A stretch of DNA of 64,000 nt from Oreocharis arfaki (GCA_013398015.1 VZRR01010901.1:400460-464459), one strand, 5' to 3'; positions 25,291-39,240 are shown, counted from the first letter of the stretch. Notes: generated by a model not told the origin, from the letters alone. Translations and numbers: made by a program.

Positions 25291-28200
25291 TGTTGTGCTA
25301 CCGTTCTGTTAGGATTTTGTGTTGTGAGGACATGGCTCTGTGGGATTGGTATGCCAGGAGGTGGCATGAAAGCAGCAGACTCTTGATGCTTTCCTGTCCA
25401 TAAGCTTTCCTCTGTCAATACTAAAGCCACTGTGTTGACAGGAGTAAGCAATGAATTTTACCTGTGGGGCAAGCAATTCAAAATGTCCAGTGAAGGATAT
25501 TGAGTACTGTGGCAGAGGCTGTCTGATAAAAGAAGGCAAGGCCAGGAAGGGCCGTAACGAGAGCTAAGCCCCTCTGGTCATGTTCAGCTTGTTACAGAAT
25601 AGGGTCTGATGGGTCAACCTGCTGGAGCACACTGCTAGAGGGAGTGTTCCTGACAGACAGTGTGCAGATTGGTAACAAAATGGAAATCAGGCAGAATAAT
25701 GTCCACATAAATAGTCCTTAGACCAACAAAATCCAAGCAATTTTGAACACAATAAAGCACACATCAATATGGAAGAGTGTCTTCTAGAGCACAATGCCTT
25801 GATGAGTGAGCAAAAAAGACTAGTGTTGAGATTTGGAAAGGTGTTGTGCTACCTCGCTCGTTTATTAGGAGGCTAAAAATACCTTTACAGGTCTGGAACA
25901 AGGCTATAGGAGGCAAGAATCCTTGGAAGGTTGGCTGCATTGTAGGGCAGTTGTACTTGGCCTGGAGTAATGGTTGGAAATCATTATTTCAAGTTGAAAA
26001 ATTGTACACTTGCCAAATCCTCAAAACATTGTCAATGCCAAGGTATCATCATGATCCTCTGCTCTGCTTTGCTAATGCCAAAGACAAAGCAAAAACATCC
26101 CAAGCATCTCTTGGAGATACCCATAATCTGCAGACTCTGAAAAAGATTCCTCAAATTAAGATTGAATAAAGAAAGGAGGACTTGAACATTTCTTCAGCAG
26201 ATTTCACTGCAGCTGGGTCCCAAATAATTTTCTAAGTCTTTTGAAATAAAAATCTGTAACATTTTCAAAAGGCCTTTGTAGGTATGACAAAGATTACCAA
26301 AGCATTGACCCAACAAATCTGGACATTGTCTAATACTGCACAGAGTAGAAGGCTCTCATTCAGTGGTTCGTTTCTTTCATACTGTAGAAATAAATTTTAA
26401 ATCCTATTTAATATAGGCACAAATGTCCTTATGAGCCACACAGAAGTCCAGTATTAGTGTACATCCTGCAGAAGTCTTGGAAAGGAAGGCCCTTGGATGT
26501 GATCAGATAATGTAACTATAGCCGGAACTGATGAAGCCAGAAGAGAAATTTTTATCCTTTGCAGAACTTAGAGCAGCCTGTGAACTAATTTAAATTAATG
26601 CTTTCGGAATTAGTAACTTAATGGATCTCATCACAGACTAATTGACTCAACACACCTGAACAGCATAACCTCCTGTACCTGACCTGGCTCTCCTTGTCCT
26701 GTTCCTGCCCTTAGCACTGTATATCCATTTTTGGACCATCTATACCAGAATGATGCTGCCTGGAACAGAAAATGCCAGATGATGAAAAATCACTAATTTG
26801 TTTTGATAGAAGCTTTGCACTTGTTTTGTGTATTCTAAACAGCCAAAAAAGTCAGACAAGGAAGTGAGTAACTGACTTTTTATGTTGTTCTCATGTGCCC
26901 ACCTTAAAAAAAAGTCACCCTGATGGTTATTAACTATAATAATAGTAAGAGCATTTTTTTGCAGCCTGTTTAAGTCCCTTGATAGTCCTTGTGGAAGTGA
27001 CCAATATGCTTTCAGGGTTTGCAGTATAAATTGGGTGTTGCATCCACCTTATAATGAATATTCTAGGGTCTGTTCTACTGTAGTTATTTCTGAAGTCCGA
27101 AATGGAATGGGAGATTTTTCTGCTGGATCTCATACTTGCTGCACACTAATTCCTTCTGAATTTTGATCTGCTATGCTGAAACGGTATTTCCCTGTAGAAG
27201 AATTTGCCTTCCTGATATTGAACTAATAACATGAATGTGTATGTATTTCCATTAGAAAAGGCTGGTAGCCAGAGAGCAGAGCTCAGCTGTAAGGATACTC
27301 AGGTTCTCACTATGAGCTACATGTCAGGTTGTTTGTTTTCTGTTTTCCTGGAGCTGTATTTAATGATGATTTGAATACAGCAAATTCCCACTCAAAATGA
27401 AGCACAGCTTCTCTCAGCGGAACACAAAGAAATTCTTCCTTATGTTCTTGTTTTACTACTAGGATTTCTACAAAGTTTCTTTGAAGTTGTTTGTCCCCCA
27501 AAGCTATTACATTGATGCCTTTGCCAAAGCTAAAATCATTGGTCAGATGAGAGGAAAAATACCTATTTGTACAGTGACATATCTGCAGTGATATCATCTG
27601 CTTCCTGGAGAAATGCCTTTTAGTTCATCCTGTACATCTGTATCCTTAGCAGCAGGTGCCACTGCCAGACAATGCATCAAAGTTAATGTGATTGCTGGGA
27701 AATGCTAAAGCCTTTCTTTTTTATTGCTGTGGGAGGTGGTGTCAAGAACTGTGTTCTCTGTGGGAGGGAGAAGAAGCTATGCTGACAAACAAGCTGGAAA
27801 GGTGGGCTTTTCAACTCTACTTTGTGGAGGAAAAAGTGTAAGAAAACAGGAGTGTCCTCTCTGTGGCCTGTGATGGGGAGCGAATGTGGGACACCTTGTC
27901 TCAGCAGGAGATGGGAGCACAAGTTCGGCGTGAAGAGGCCATCTGGCAGGTGATATGAAATACACTTTCAGGAAGGACAAGGTTGAGAAGCGAATAGGGA
28001 TTTTTTCCAGTTGAAATGCTGCCAACTTAGTCATGCCATGAGCAGAGGCTGGACATTTGCATCCTTCCCTTGGCAGGCGGCTTCAAAAGCAGCACACACT
28101 GCTTCACAGATGGTGCTGGGCAGCTGTACCAGCCCACCTCACCAAATTTTTGGCTTTCCTACCTGTAGCTGCTGGTGCCTACTACATGGTGAGCAGCAAG

Positions 28201-28545
28201 ATTTACTGAGATTTGGCCTGTCGGAACTTTTGCCCCATGCTGACAAACCTTTTCTGGAGACAAGTGGAAATTGTGAGTTTGTGTATGTGTAGCTGGGTAG
28301 GAAGGAGCCAGGTTTGGGAGGAGGGAGCCTGGAGCTGTAGTAAACAAACTCCAGGAGCACATGTGCTAGTGCTAAAATGACAGATGACTAAGAAAGGATG
28401 CTCTATGACACAAGAGGATGGAAGCATTAGCAGAGAGCTAATCTACAGGAAAAGAAAATGGTACCACACAGACCATCATAGAATTAACAACAACGAATTG
28501 CTGGGAATATATGTGATCAGCAGGCATGGAAATGAGGAATGACCA
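25291..28545. other. Gene-free stretch
   Basis: The longest frame is ~107 codons (25846-26169, plus strand), with no domain that I recognise. No clear repeats were seen. It is AT-rich throughout. Confidence 0.45.
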
Positions 28546-28711
28546 AGCATGTATGAATGGAGGCATGCACATACACAGTCCCTTTGGTCAGAAGTGTACA
28601 ATGCTCAAAACCAGGAGAGATCCTAATGAGCATGTATGAATGGAGGCATGCACATACACAGTCCCTTTGGTCAGAAGTGTACAATGCTCAAAACCAGGAG
28701 AGATCCTAATG
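28546..28711 (+). repeat. Perfect 83-bp tandem duplication (two copies)
   Basis: Copy 1 (28546-28628) and copy 2 (28629-28711) are identical base for base and abut directly. Each begins AGCATGTATGAATGGAGGC and ends GAGAGATCCTAATG. Lack of any difference implies a young event, a homogenised array, or an assembly duplication. The unit shows no coding frame of interest. Confidence 0.95.
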
Positions 28712-31700
28712 CTAAGGAGGACACAAGTTTAGGCACTGTGAGGCTGTATCTTTCCCTCTCTCCATGCAACCACACACGTAAGAAGCATCTGTGGAATGGA
28801 AAGGACAACTGAGGTGCCTTTTCCTTACATCCACACTTTATACACAGAAAACAACAGCAGCGAAACATCTGAGAAGCTGAGCATGAGCTAACATGTGGTA
28901 GCAGAATAGCAATTCTTGGTAGCTCAGAGGATGCCAAGCACAGAACATTTTGAACTGAATAGTAGGACAAAAGTGACCATGGAATGGTGAGATCTCAAAA
29001 GCATTTCATGGGACAAAAAGCTCAGGTGTGTTTACAGTGATACGAGTAAGACCCCAGGGCTTGCAGTATGATGGTATTAGTAAACCACACGATTACTGGA
29101 TTGGGCTTCACAGAAAATATGTGAGCAGTATCACCTTACAGTTCTGCCACACACTCTGTGCGAGGCTGTAGCTGAGTTAGGAAACAAATTAGTCTCAGGG
29201 CATCAGGGATATTTAAATCCCATAACCCATTTTAGTTGCTTTTCATAACCAAATTTTTTCTAAATTCTATGGTAATGCCAGTGCAATGTTCGTTTCTGTG
29301 TCCTTTGTATAACCTTTCCTGGTCCTATTTGAAATTGGGAAGTGTGTGTAATATCTATGGAAATTGTTTGGTTTACTGATTTTTCTTTTCATACCCTACA
29401 GTGAAAGTGCTGTCAACACAGTAACTTGGATTTTTGAAACAAAGATTTGAATTCTGATTTGTTTAGTATTTTAGAAAAGTTCTGTTCTCCTTTTGTGGCC
29501 AGGTCCTCACTGTGTTAAAGCACAGAATCCCTATAGAATAAACCTTGACTCCCTCATTTCTTTGTGATTTTAAGTAGATTGAGGTGGTTAATCATCTTTG
29601 TTGTTTTGTCAGGTGTAAGTTTTGTTTTCTGAAATGGCCTATAGCTGGGATTTTAGCCCCAGGAGTCCAGACTCAAAGTTTTGTTTTACATAAAGGACAT
29701 AAGTGAGAGAGCACCTTTTTTTTCTTTTTTCTTCCCCNNNNNNNNNNNCCCCCCAAGTTCTATTAATGACTGGATTGAACTTAAAAAGGATCAATGTCTT
29801 AGTATCTTTTCATGAGTGTCAAATGTTAGGGGTGTCTCATTAAGGCAAGTAACAGCATTCTTAATGGTAAATTCATCCATAAGGTAGGACAGGTTTTATC
29901 CATCCACTGGTAGAATCTGACCTTTAAAGAAGTTAATCTTTTCAAGTGTTATATGTGCCACAAATTATTGATGAGATTCTCATTGAGTTTCATTTTTTCC
30001 CCTGCATTAGATTGCATGTGAATACTGACAGAGTTTGGAGTTTTTCCTTCTAAATGGAATCTTACAGCCAAATAATGTAGCATAAACAATTTGGAATGCA
30101 AAACAAAGTAGGGTTAGGAGATGTAAATTCAGTTCCCTGGCATGATTTAAATAAACAACTCAACCATCAGCAGTCCCATAATCTAGTTCACATGAGCATA
30201 TGTTTGGCAGGATTCAGCGTGGTGGGTTTGCAGTCTCTGCTTATCACAGAACCAGGACTGCATGCATCACTGCCACATGCTTCTCTTTTCCCTTCATCCC
30301 AGGGAAACTCATCTTGTCAAGAAAAGAAAGTGGGAGGAGGAAATGTATCATTCCAACACAAGCTGGATACAATTCCTTTGCTCCGTGTTAGCGGAGGCTG
30401 GGAGATGCCTTATATCATACAGACAGCCTATGGCAGATTGGAATTTCAGTGTCTGGTCTTACTTCTGGTGTAGATTTGTTTTTTAATGTGTTTGAATTAT
30501 AAAACTATTTTCTTCAACAGACTGAGAGACTAAGGAGTTTGGTACTGCAGCATCTCTCATTTGTGTGGCCTGTATAAGTGGCTCATTAACTGTCCTACTG
30601 TAATTTCATTTTACCATAAGTAAAGAACAAGAGAGACCAGAAAGTGCCAGAATCTTCCTATAAAATTTACTTTAAATTTACTGCAAGATGCCTAAAAGTG
30701 CCATTAGCTTTGGAAGCATTTCTCTTTTCCTGCAAGGGGAGAAAATCTCCTTTTGGTTAAAGTTCCGACCCTGGTGGGAATATGATGAGTGTTAATATAA
30801 ATAGGTTGTCAGTTGTCATACAGTAGTCTATCCTGTTAACCTCCTGGGACTGAATGTTCAGTCCTTATTACCTGAGCTGCCAAAAACCAGGAATTCACAT
30901 GAAGTGTCACAGTAGTTTTCGATGCAGAAGTTTTCCACTTAGGATAACCTACAGAGAGTCTGAGGTCTGAGCAATTCTGAGAATGGTGAGGTGCTCTAAA
31001 TACAGGGTTGGACAAGCAAAATGAGTTTTAATTTATGAAGAAAACTTATGTGGGTTTTTCTGCTGCTGCACTTAGGGGTTGAGTATCACAGAAATTGTGG
31101 GTAGGGAAATCAGCATAACAAAATACAGTGGGAGGTCTTCTGGAAGGGGAGAGTAGTATTTATTTCAAAAAAATCTTCAAATAAGTTGATTTTACCTGCT
31201 GATGCTAATTTTGTTATAAATTTTGTTGATCTGCATACTTGTACAGACATACCCATGTCCACAACCTCTAGGAAAGGGGTTTTGGCAAGGATCAGTTGTA
31301 TGTGATGCAGAGGACAAAGGATGCCAGATGTTAAGTTTCTGGGGTTCTTCCTGATGTAACAAGCATGTTTTTGGACAGATCTTTTGTGCCCTTTGGGATT
31401 CAGCAGCAGTTGCAGAGCTGTGCTTTCCTGCAGATCCTTGCTTACTTCGTCTTCCATAAATCTTAGGCCAGGGTATCACCCATTACTTGTTTTCCTCATG
31501 GGCTAAGGAAGATAGGAACAGTGGATGTGACACTGCCACAACCTTGGTGTGGTCTTCATTAGCAAAACAGGCCTTTTTTAACACTGTCCTTCTGTTTCTT
31601 CTGGTGCTTGTACCTGCATGTGTCAGTTCAGACTGCATTTATGCCAGTAGTCGTATATTTGTAACAAATCTTTCCAGGTGGAATTTTTAAGGGCACCCAT

Positions 31701-31759
31701 TGTTGTTCAAACTCTTTCTACCTTGAAGTTAGCGGTAAAATTTTTGTGGATGTCAAAGA
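28712..31759. other. Gene-free stretch with a small assembly gap
   Basis: No supportable gene was found. A 125-codon frame at 30096-30473 has no recognisable domain. The gap at 29738-29748 lies in a pyrimidine-rich tract. Confidence 0.45.
29738..29748. other. Assembly gap (11 N) flanked by C runs
   Basis: Eleven N lie between CCCC and CCCCCC at the end of a T/C-rich tract. This is most likely unresolved homopolymer sequence rather than a large missing region, but the true size is unknown. Confidence 0.95.
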
Positions 31760-31915
31760 GAGACAGTAATTTGTGTCACTGGTCAGTACTTTGGAAAGTA
31801 AAGTCCTTAGAAATGCAGTTGTATAATACCACCTCTCCCTAAGTGGGGAAGGCATCCCCAGTGTCAAGTTTGGACTAGATAGACTATTGTTATGACCTGC
31901 TGTAGTTCTAAAAAT
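31760..31915 (+). mobile_element. Old CR1-like 3' fragment, plus strand
   Basis: GGAAGGCATCCCCAGTGTCAAG followed by TTTGGACTAGATAGAC and a TTATGACCTGCTGTAGTTCTAA block resembles the old CR1 3' end order (GGTTGGACTAGATGACC, then CCTTCCAACTCTAAG). The text is strongly diverged, so an ERV-related origin is not excluded. Confidence 0.4.
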
Positions 31916-34900
31916 GTGTCTTGCATGAGCACAGAGAAGCACTTGGGCTTTTTCCTGAAACTAAAAATATGTTCTTGTGTGACAGTTTCCATGTGGGACC
32001 TGCTTTAAGGTTTTTGTTATGTGAGAACAACTTTCTTTTTTCTGTGCTTAGCAGAAAGATTTGGACCTTGAGAGAAGCGAACTTTCTTTGTGGTTACTGT
32101 GCTGTCAGGGCTCAGCACCAAACTGCTTATTTATCTACATTTTTTTTTTGTGCGTGGTTGCTGCCTTTTGGCCACCTGTAGGTTTTGTACCCCTTGGCTA
32201 ACCCCAGGAGTTGACCTCACTTATCTGAGGATCCAAAGAACAGCTGGCAGAGAGAGTACTTCTCAGGACAGCTATGCCAAGAAGAGCTACTCACATAACT
32301 CAAGGAGAAGTCTGTTTTTCCAAGAAGCAATCCAGTGATTCTTGGATGCGCATGGAAGAGGCGCTGACCTTGGGCTTCTGGGAGATTTTGTGTACCACCC
32401 TTCTCTTCCTCCCCAGTTTAGTGTCTCTTGTGATGAATTAGCATTATGAATACTAAGTTTATCTGCACAGTATAGTTAGCAGTCTTCTGGGGAGAGTCCC
32501 TGGTGGTTGTATTGCATTACTACTCTGGCTTTGGCACAGCATATGTGAGTCTCATGCACCAGTGGCTTTTGTCACAAGAGTGCCTGGTACTGGAAGCTGT
32601 CAAATGGGTATACCTGCAGTGATTTGAATGCTTGATTAAAACTCGATCTGATTCCCCCCTCTGAACTATCAGCAGAGAGTCCAAAGCACTTCAGTGGACT
32701 GAGACAAGTGGAAATGGGAAGGGAGAAGTGGGGAATGAGGGTAAGGCCAGAAAGAAACTGCTAAAATGTTCTGCAACCACTTCAAAGTACAATTTAAAAT
32801 TTAGTATAATTTCCAAGCTAAAAATTCTCAACTTAAGCTACATGCTGTGGGTGGGTATGAAGAATACTGCTTTTTAAAAACTGGCAGTGGGGTTTGCCAG
32901 AGAAGAGGATATAGAAAACAAGTTGGTTTTGCATGCAAACCCAGTGTTGATGAGGTCTCTGTACCACAACTACCATGGACAGGATTAAATATTGAGGGAG
33001 ATATCCATTTCAAGCTGGGGTGCTGCATTAGGCTACCTGATTTGGGGGAACAGGTGTATGATCCTCTTTTCCCCACAAGCTGAAGAAGGTGCCAAAGGCT
33101 GTGGAAAAATGAGTGGGAAAGAAGCCAAAAATGTTGGAGGAAAACTTTCTGATCTTTAGCACAATATCCTCGAATATATAACCCAATCTGGGAAGAAATT
33201 TATTTGGTACTCAGGTGTCAACTGTCTGGGAAGCAGCAAGTTTCCCAAGTAGTGAAGAACAGTTTGGGCCTTAGCCTGTGGAAGCATGGGTGCGAGGACT
33301 CTGGCCAGTTGTAGTGTGTCATTCTACCATCAGAGCCCACAGAGCAGGTATCAGCGAGCTCTTGTGTGAAATTTCATGCTCAGTTTGTTAGGTACTTGCA
33401 ACTGCCTGGCTTTTTCACCCCCCTGCACTCTCTCCAGATGTTTTCCTCAGTGCAGCACCAAAGGAAGACACCATTAGAATATCACACAGAAGTATTTGAA
33501 TAAACCACTTTGGGGTGGTGAACAGCAATGAAATCTTATGACATGGCTAGTAGTGAGCTTGGAGCAGAATGGCCAAGCCATCATGCTGTCAGCTCTTGAG
33601 GAATCCTAGAAACAATCCTGATAATTGTCCTTCATCGGGTCTCCTACGGAATCTGACCCAGCTTGGTCTGCCCTCTTTGCATGAGCTGGAAGATCACAGT
33701 CAGCAGTACCAAGGAGCTCTGGTTTCCTTGGGAACTCGGTGCTGCCTTATTTACGGCATGGGATGGCTGCTTGGAGCAGCAGGGTAGGGAGAGCATGTTA
33801 TCAGGCCAACCAGTGCCTTGTATCTCGAAGTTGCCAGCACTTGGGAGTGCATCACTGAGAGCTGATGGCAGAGACAAGCCATTTTCTTAACTCCTGCTGT
33901 GCCCCTCCTGCATCCTGCTCCACGTCCGTCAAGTGGTGAAGGGAGCAGATGGGCTGCCCCAAGGTGACACATGCTTACCTGCCGGGAAGAGAGAGCAGCT
34001 CCTGTAGCATGTCCCTGGTGTAAGTGCTGCTGCTGGCAGGCAGGCAGCTCTGTTGCTTGGCAGCAGCCCTCAGAGAGAAGATTGCTTTGTCCTTGTTCTT
34101 AGTCAAGTTTGCCAGGTTCCCTTCTGATGGCCAGGCTGGTAGTGCATGGGGGAGATAACCCTGGTTCAGTGAGCAGCAATTCAGTCTGTCATCAAACAGA
34201 AAATACTTGGGCAGAATCAACAGAGCTATGTGCTAAGCTAATTTGGTATCAGCCTTGTGGGTGTGGTTCTTTGGTGCAAGTATTTTTGTGTTTGTCTTTC
34301 TGCAGAGAGGAATGAAATCTCCCATCTGAGTCTCCCTCTGTCCCTCACAGGCCTGTTCATAACTTGTACAGTCCCTCTTCATTCTCTTTACCTGCAAACT
34401 GAGCTGCTGGCTTTCGTCTCTCTCCAACAGCAGCGTGTTTGTTCCCTTTTCCCCAGCACTTCCATCACCAGTTCTGCAGACTGAGAGAGCTTGTTTGTGC
34501 TCTCACTCTCTGTGGCTTGCTGAATTTCCTGGACACTTCAGGTAGTCATGCCAAGCTGTTCCTGTCCATCCCAACCGCTGACCTCCCCCAGCAGAAGAAA
34601 ACATGTCTTTTTGTTTATTTGCCATCTTTAAGAGAGCTTCCGAAGTTTTCTCCAGAGTTTGAATTTAATAAACGAGTTAGCTGGTTTGATGTTATGAAGA
34701 AGTCACTCTGCCCTCGCCTTCTGCTGTAGGTATAAAGCAGCAGATGAAGGGATAACACTGGATGTGGAGGGATGTGGAGAGGTTCTGATAGCTGTGTGGG
34801 GCATGATGGACAGCAGCAGAGTTCAACAAGGAGAGGGGTTTATAGCCCCACAGCTGCTGCTGCATCTTCCTGCTGCTCAGACCTGGGTGAAAATCTCTCT

Positions 34901-36813
34901 GGGCACTCTAAAGTCTGGCTGTTGCTGAGCTTGAAGGCATCATGTTCACGAACACTTTATTTATGTGCCCATACCAGGCATATAGAGGGCATGAAATTGC
35001 TAATTGATCTGTGTCAAAGCAGATCTTGCTTCTGTACTTCTTCATGCTTTGGCAGCCTAATAGTTGAGGGCGGGGGGGTTGTTGCTGCTGTGTTTCTCTG
35101 TACCAGTTTGCAGCTGAGCTATGATTTCCTAGCCTCTGTGGGAGAAGAACCCTCAGATGCACAAGGGCCAGGATTTTCACTCAAAAATGGCACGTAGGAG
35201 ACTCTAACCCAAGCACAGAGCAATTCTCCTTGTTAAAATCTGCTCTGGCAAATAATTTTCTAATTTTGCACACAACCAGATGTTTAAAACCAGCCAGATT
35301 TCTTTTATTGGGCCCTGGGTCCATTTGGCATATTTTAATAGGCAACAATAATGGTGACTGCTCAGAGCTGTGCTGGCTGGCCTGTGCAATGTTTCTGCCG
35401 TTCTGTTTCACTGCAGCAGGCACTGAGGTAGTTTAATGCTGTCCATTGGTCAGTGTCTGCCTAAAATATCCCAGACCATTGGTATTCTTAGCATTGAAAA
35501 ATTAGGCATTTTCACCTTTGTGAAAGAGAGTTTGCTTTCTCCTTTAGTAACTTGCTGCTGTCTGCTCTCCCATACAGCCACTGCTTACTTGCTGTCTCTG
35601 TTCAGCTCATCCAGGGTGACATTGTCCAATTGTTTTGACAGTGACCTTAATCTATTTGTGCAGTTCAAAGTAAAGGCTGTGTGGCCAGAGATGGAAATGC
35701 ATGGGCTTAGGCAGCTTGTAATGAAATACAGAGTCTTTTACTTCAGCTGCTTTGAAGCCACTGCAAATCAGTTGTTGGATTTGATGTGTCTTCAAGGATG
35801 TGAAATGAATTTAGTGGCTTCTAGCTGGTTGTAGTGAATCAGGTGTTCACCTCATGAAATGCTCCAATAAAATCAGGCTTCGTGTGTGGCAGGTTTAGCA
35901 GATATGTCAGTGGCTATATCAAACTGCATGTAGCTTACTCCACCGACAGGGATTTTTATAAAGCAAGTTGTAGGCAATTTAACAGCCACATCATTGAGCA
36001 GGAGCTTCCTTCTGTAGTTGCCTGTACTTGTACATGTTGTAGACGCAGAGGATAGCAGGACTTGGAGTAAAGGGCACTGAGTGCCGAGTGAGGTGGCAGG
36101 ATCAATAATTTGCTGTTAGCTGGTGTCTCCTGTCACTGCTGGGGTGGGGGAGCTGCCTGGGTACGTTGTTAAATCAAAGTCAGGGCTGTCTATATAGTGC
36201 CTTTCAAGAGCAATAGGTTCAAAGCAGCTGCACAGAGGAGCAAAATAGCTTAGCAAGTTGCCTAAGAGAAACCAAACTGTTTCTGATGAACTTGAAAACT
36301 CTTGATTTGTCCTTGCCAAGGAATGGGAGCATGTTGTCTGGCTGCAGCACCTTCCCAGTAAATTTTTTCCCCCCTGGGAGCACTGGCTTGGGGAAAATGG
36401 CTGCAAACCCTCTCGAGGCTACACACAGAAATGTCTGCTGTGAGAAAAGCGCTGGAGCAAAGCACACTGCCTATGTTATATGGATTTTTAAATCAATAGT
36501 GGCTCTAACATGTAGCCAGATGCATTATACTTTGGAACATGCTTTTGTGCAGATCCTAGGACTCTGATTGGCTTTTTAAGTGGAAGTAGCTTTTAACACC
36601 AGAAAGCTCTTGTCATAGGCAGCACATGCACAGTATTTCACCCTTGCCTGGCAAATCTGCTTCTTTACTTAGTGGCAGAAGTCAGAAATAGCACCATACT
36701 CATTTCCTTTTGTCTTTTTGGGCATGAATTCTGTGTGACTTTGTAAACTAATATGTAGCTCAGCATCTATTTCCAGAAGTCTTACATTCCCTTGATTTAC
36801 ATTCTTTAATCAG
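31916..36813. other. Gene-free stretch
   Basis: Open frames up to 141 codons (34772-35197) overlap one another on both strands and show no family features. No clear repeats were seen. Confidence 0.45.
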
Positions 36814-36905
36814 TGAGGATGCAGTGAACAAGAAGATCTGTGAACAAGAAGATCTTTATTGCAATCACTGCAAGTTCAGCTTTCAGTGCAATTATAAGTT
36901 TACAG
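36814..36905 (+). other. Exon-like segment containing a 16-bp tandem duplication
   Basis: An acceptor (ATTCTTTAATCAG, to 36813) and a strong donor (ACAG|GTATGT at 36906) bracket 92 bases with one fully open frame reading EDAVNKKICEQEDLYCNHC and then KFSFQCNYKFTG. The word GTGAACAAGAAGATCT is duplicated in tandem at 36824-36839 and 36840-36855. The Cys spacing (C-x2-C) is suggestive of a metal-binding knuckle but no His pair follows at a zinc-finger spacing. It may be chance. Confidence 0.2.
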
Positions 36906-37419
36906 GTATGTTAAAATGCCTCCTGCTTGTTAAAGTGATAGTCTTTGCTTACCCTGTTATCTGTTATTCTCTGCTCAGGAAAGCATTTCCTGCTAGTAAT
37001 TCCTGCTAGTCACAAGAAACACAGCTATATAAATTCCCCTCCTTCTCCTTCCATTGCTGGGAGTCTAAGCCAAATGAAGAGGGATATTCAAGTTCTGTCT
37101 ACAGATTAATGTGAATTGAGCATCCTGTGGTGGAAGCATTACACAAACCCCACTAAAAATAAGGAGTTGTTTTGTCTGCTATGGAGCTTTTCAGTATCAG
37201 TGGAGAGGACTGAGCCCAGTCATATGGGAGATATCAGTATGCATTGGATGAAATATAAATGCAACTTTAGCAAGCTGAAAAGGTAAGCTGGTGTTGAACT
37301 GTCTTCAGTCTGGGTCCTTTGTGGATCGAGATTAACAACAAAAATATAAACAATAAAATGTGTGTTGACCTAATGAATAAGAAATGATGCTGGGATACAG
37401 GGACTCATTCCATTCATAT
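36906..37419. other. Non-genic stretch
   Basis: AT-rich with no gene signal. Confidence 0.45.
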
Positions 37420-37535
37420 CTTTCTCATTGCACTGCTGAGTAATCTTTCCTTATTTGTGCTTCAGTGCCTTTATCTGTCAGGTGGCAATAACAATAATAA
37501 ACTCTGTTTTAAAGCTTGTTGGGCTATAAGGGCAT
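37420..37535 (-). repeat. MIR-type SINE fragment, minus strand
   Basis: GTGCTTCAGTGCCTTTATCTG followed by TCAGGTGGCAATAACAATAA corresponds to the reverse complement of the MIR core (CTCAGTTTCCTTATCTGTAAAATGGGAATAATAATA). The flanks are too diverged to set ends accurately. Confidence 0.55.
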
Positions 37536-38605
37536 ACAGAGGATCTGGATACAAATTTTTTTGGTTTTTTTTTCTTCACCACAAGCCAGGAGTGAGGGAA
37601 GGGAAGGCATAGTTTCTACCTGAAAGATGAGCATCAAGGACTTTAAATGCCTTCTAAAGTATTTTAGAGCTGCCCTGTCCATGACACTTTCTCGAGGACT
37701 TGAGGTCAAAAAGTATGCCACTGTATTGTGCTACTGTGATGCTTCTCCAGAAGATTTCAGTGCTTTGTAAGCATCTGTCATTGTGATTTTGGGAACCCGG
37801 TCAGTCGCATCGGATGGCCATTCCTTGTGTTTTGAATCACTTTGTTCTCATCAGGTGGAAGAGGCAAATATGTGATGAAATGTTCTCTTTCTTCCATTTC
37901 TTTTGGTCCCTGTGACTTGCCTTTTACAGATGCTTTGGGAGTGAAAATGACTGAAAAATCCCGTGATATTTGTATGTTCTTCTCCTCTATGGCTCTCTCT
38001 GATCTATGGTAGTATTACTTCTCTGCTGTTTTTAAGTTATACTTTTGCAGAGCTATCTGTGCACAATACTTCTTACTTTGTCAGTTTTGTGCTCTATATA
38101 CATGTCAGGTCATCTAAAGTACATCCATTTGTAATCTGATCAGTATCCTTTGGGCCTGGCCCCTCATCCTGCATTCTGTGTATTTGGCTTTTCTACCATA
38201 TATCTAACTTTTAACATAACCACATAAATAGCCTGTGTCTGTGTGGCCATACTTAAACTCTCTATGTCCCTTCTGTGACAAGCCACTTATAATCTGTAAC
38301 CACGCTTCCAAGAATTTTTGTACAAAGTCTCTATATGCCTTTTCCCTACTGCTTAGGTCTGCCAAAGTATACCTTGATCTCTGTCAGGTGACTTAACTCC
38401 CAGTAGAAATATATTCCTCATTTAGTGTTTGGAATGCAATCTGGGACACAGTAGGCCCATCTTTTATCTCCCTGGCAGCCTGTTGTCTTTTCACACTCTT
38501 CTTCCGAAACACTGTGATCCTTGTGGTGCTTTAACTCCTGTTTTGCTCTCAATGTGCAGCTCGTTTGAGTTCTGTTACTGTGCTATACAACCCTAACTTT
38601 CCTGT
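37536..38605. other. Non-genic stretch
   Basis: T-rich sequence without a supportable gene or repeat call. Confidence 0.45.
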
Positions 38606-39240
38606 AGATCGTGGAGTTGGAGACAAATTCATGTTGGAAGACATGTAGAGGTCGTCTGGTCTCATCCCTTGTGCTAGGCAGGGCCAGCTTTGAGGTTATA
38701 CTGGGTTGGCTACTCAGAGCCTTTCTAATCTTAAATTTTGCCTTCATCTCCAAAGATGGAGATCCCCCATGTCTCAGAGACCCTGTTCCAATGTTGAAGT
38801 ACCTCCCAATGATTGCTCCTTTCCCCCTCTCCCTGATACCTAGTGAGAATTTTCATTATTACAAGTTATGGCCATTGCCTCCCCATTACTGTGCAGCTCT
38901 CAGAGATTCTTTATGTACTTGAAGCCAGAAATACCATCCCTTGACCCTCTGTTAAGACTGTTTAAGCTCAGTTCTCAGCCTTTCATTTATCACATGCTTC
39001 AGTTTCTTACTCATCCTGATGCCCCTCTGTTAGTCTCACTCCAGGAGCCCTGAACTGATCCCACAAACTGCAGGCACGGTCTTATAAGTGCTGAGTGGAG
39101 CATGTTAATCTCTTCCATTGATCTTCCAGCTTCCTTTCTTTTATTACAGCCCAGTGCACAGCTGATCTGCAGTACTGAAGGCAACTGCTGAGTTATTTTT
39201 AATGTGGTAGCCACCAGAACCCCAGGTCCTTCTCCACAAA
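38606..39240 (-). mobile_element. Diverged CR1 LINE fragment, minus strand
   Basis: It begins GGAGTTGGAGACAAATTCATG then GAGGTCGTCTGGTCTCATCC (CR1 3' side in reverse), passes through ACAAGTTATGGCCATTGCC and CACTCCAGGAGCCCTGAACTG, and ends with ACCAGAACCCCAGGTCCTTC then TCCACAAAGCC, the CR1 coding-region text in reverse. It is older than the copy at 24.9 kb because many substitutions and indels are visible. Confidence 0.8.
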
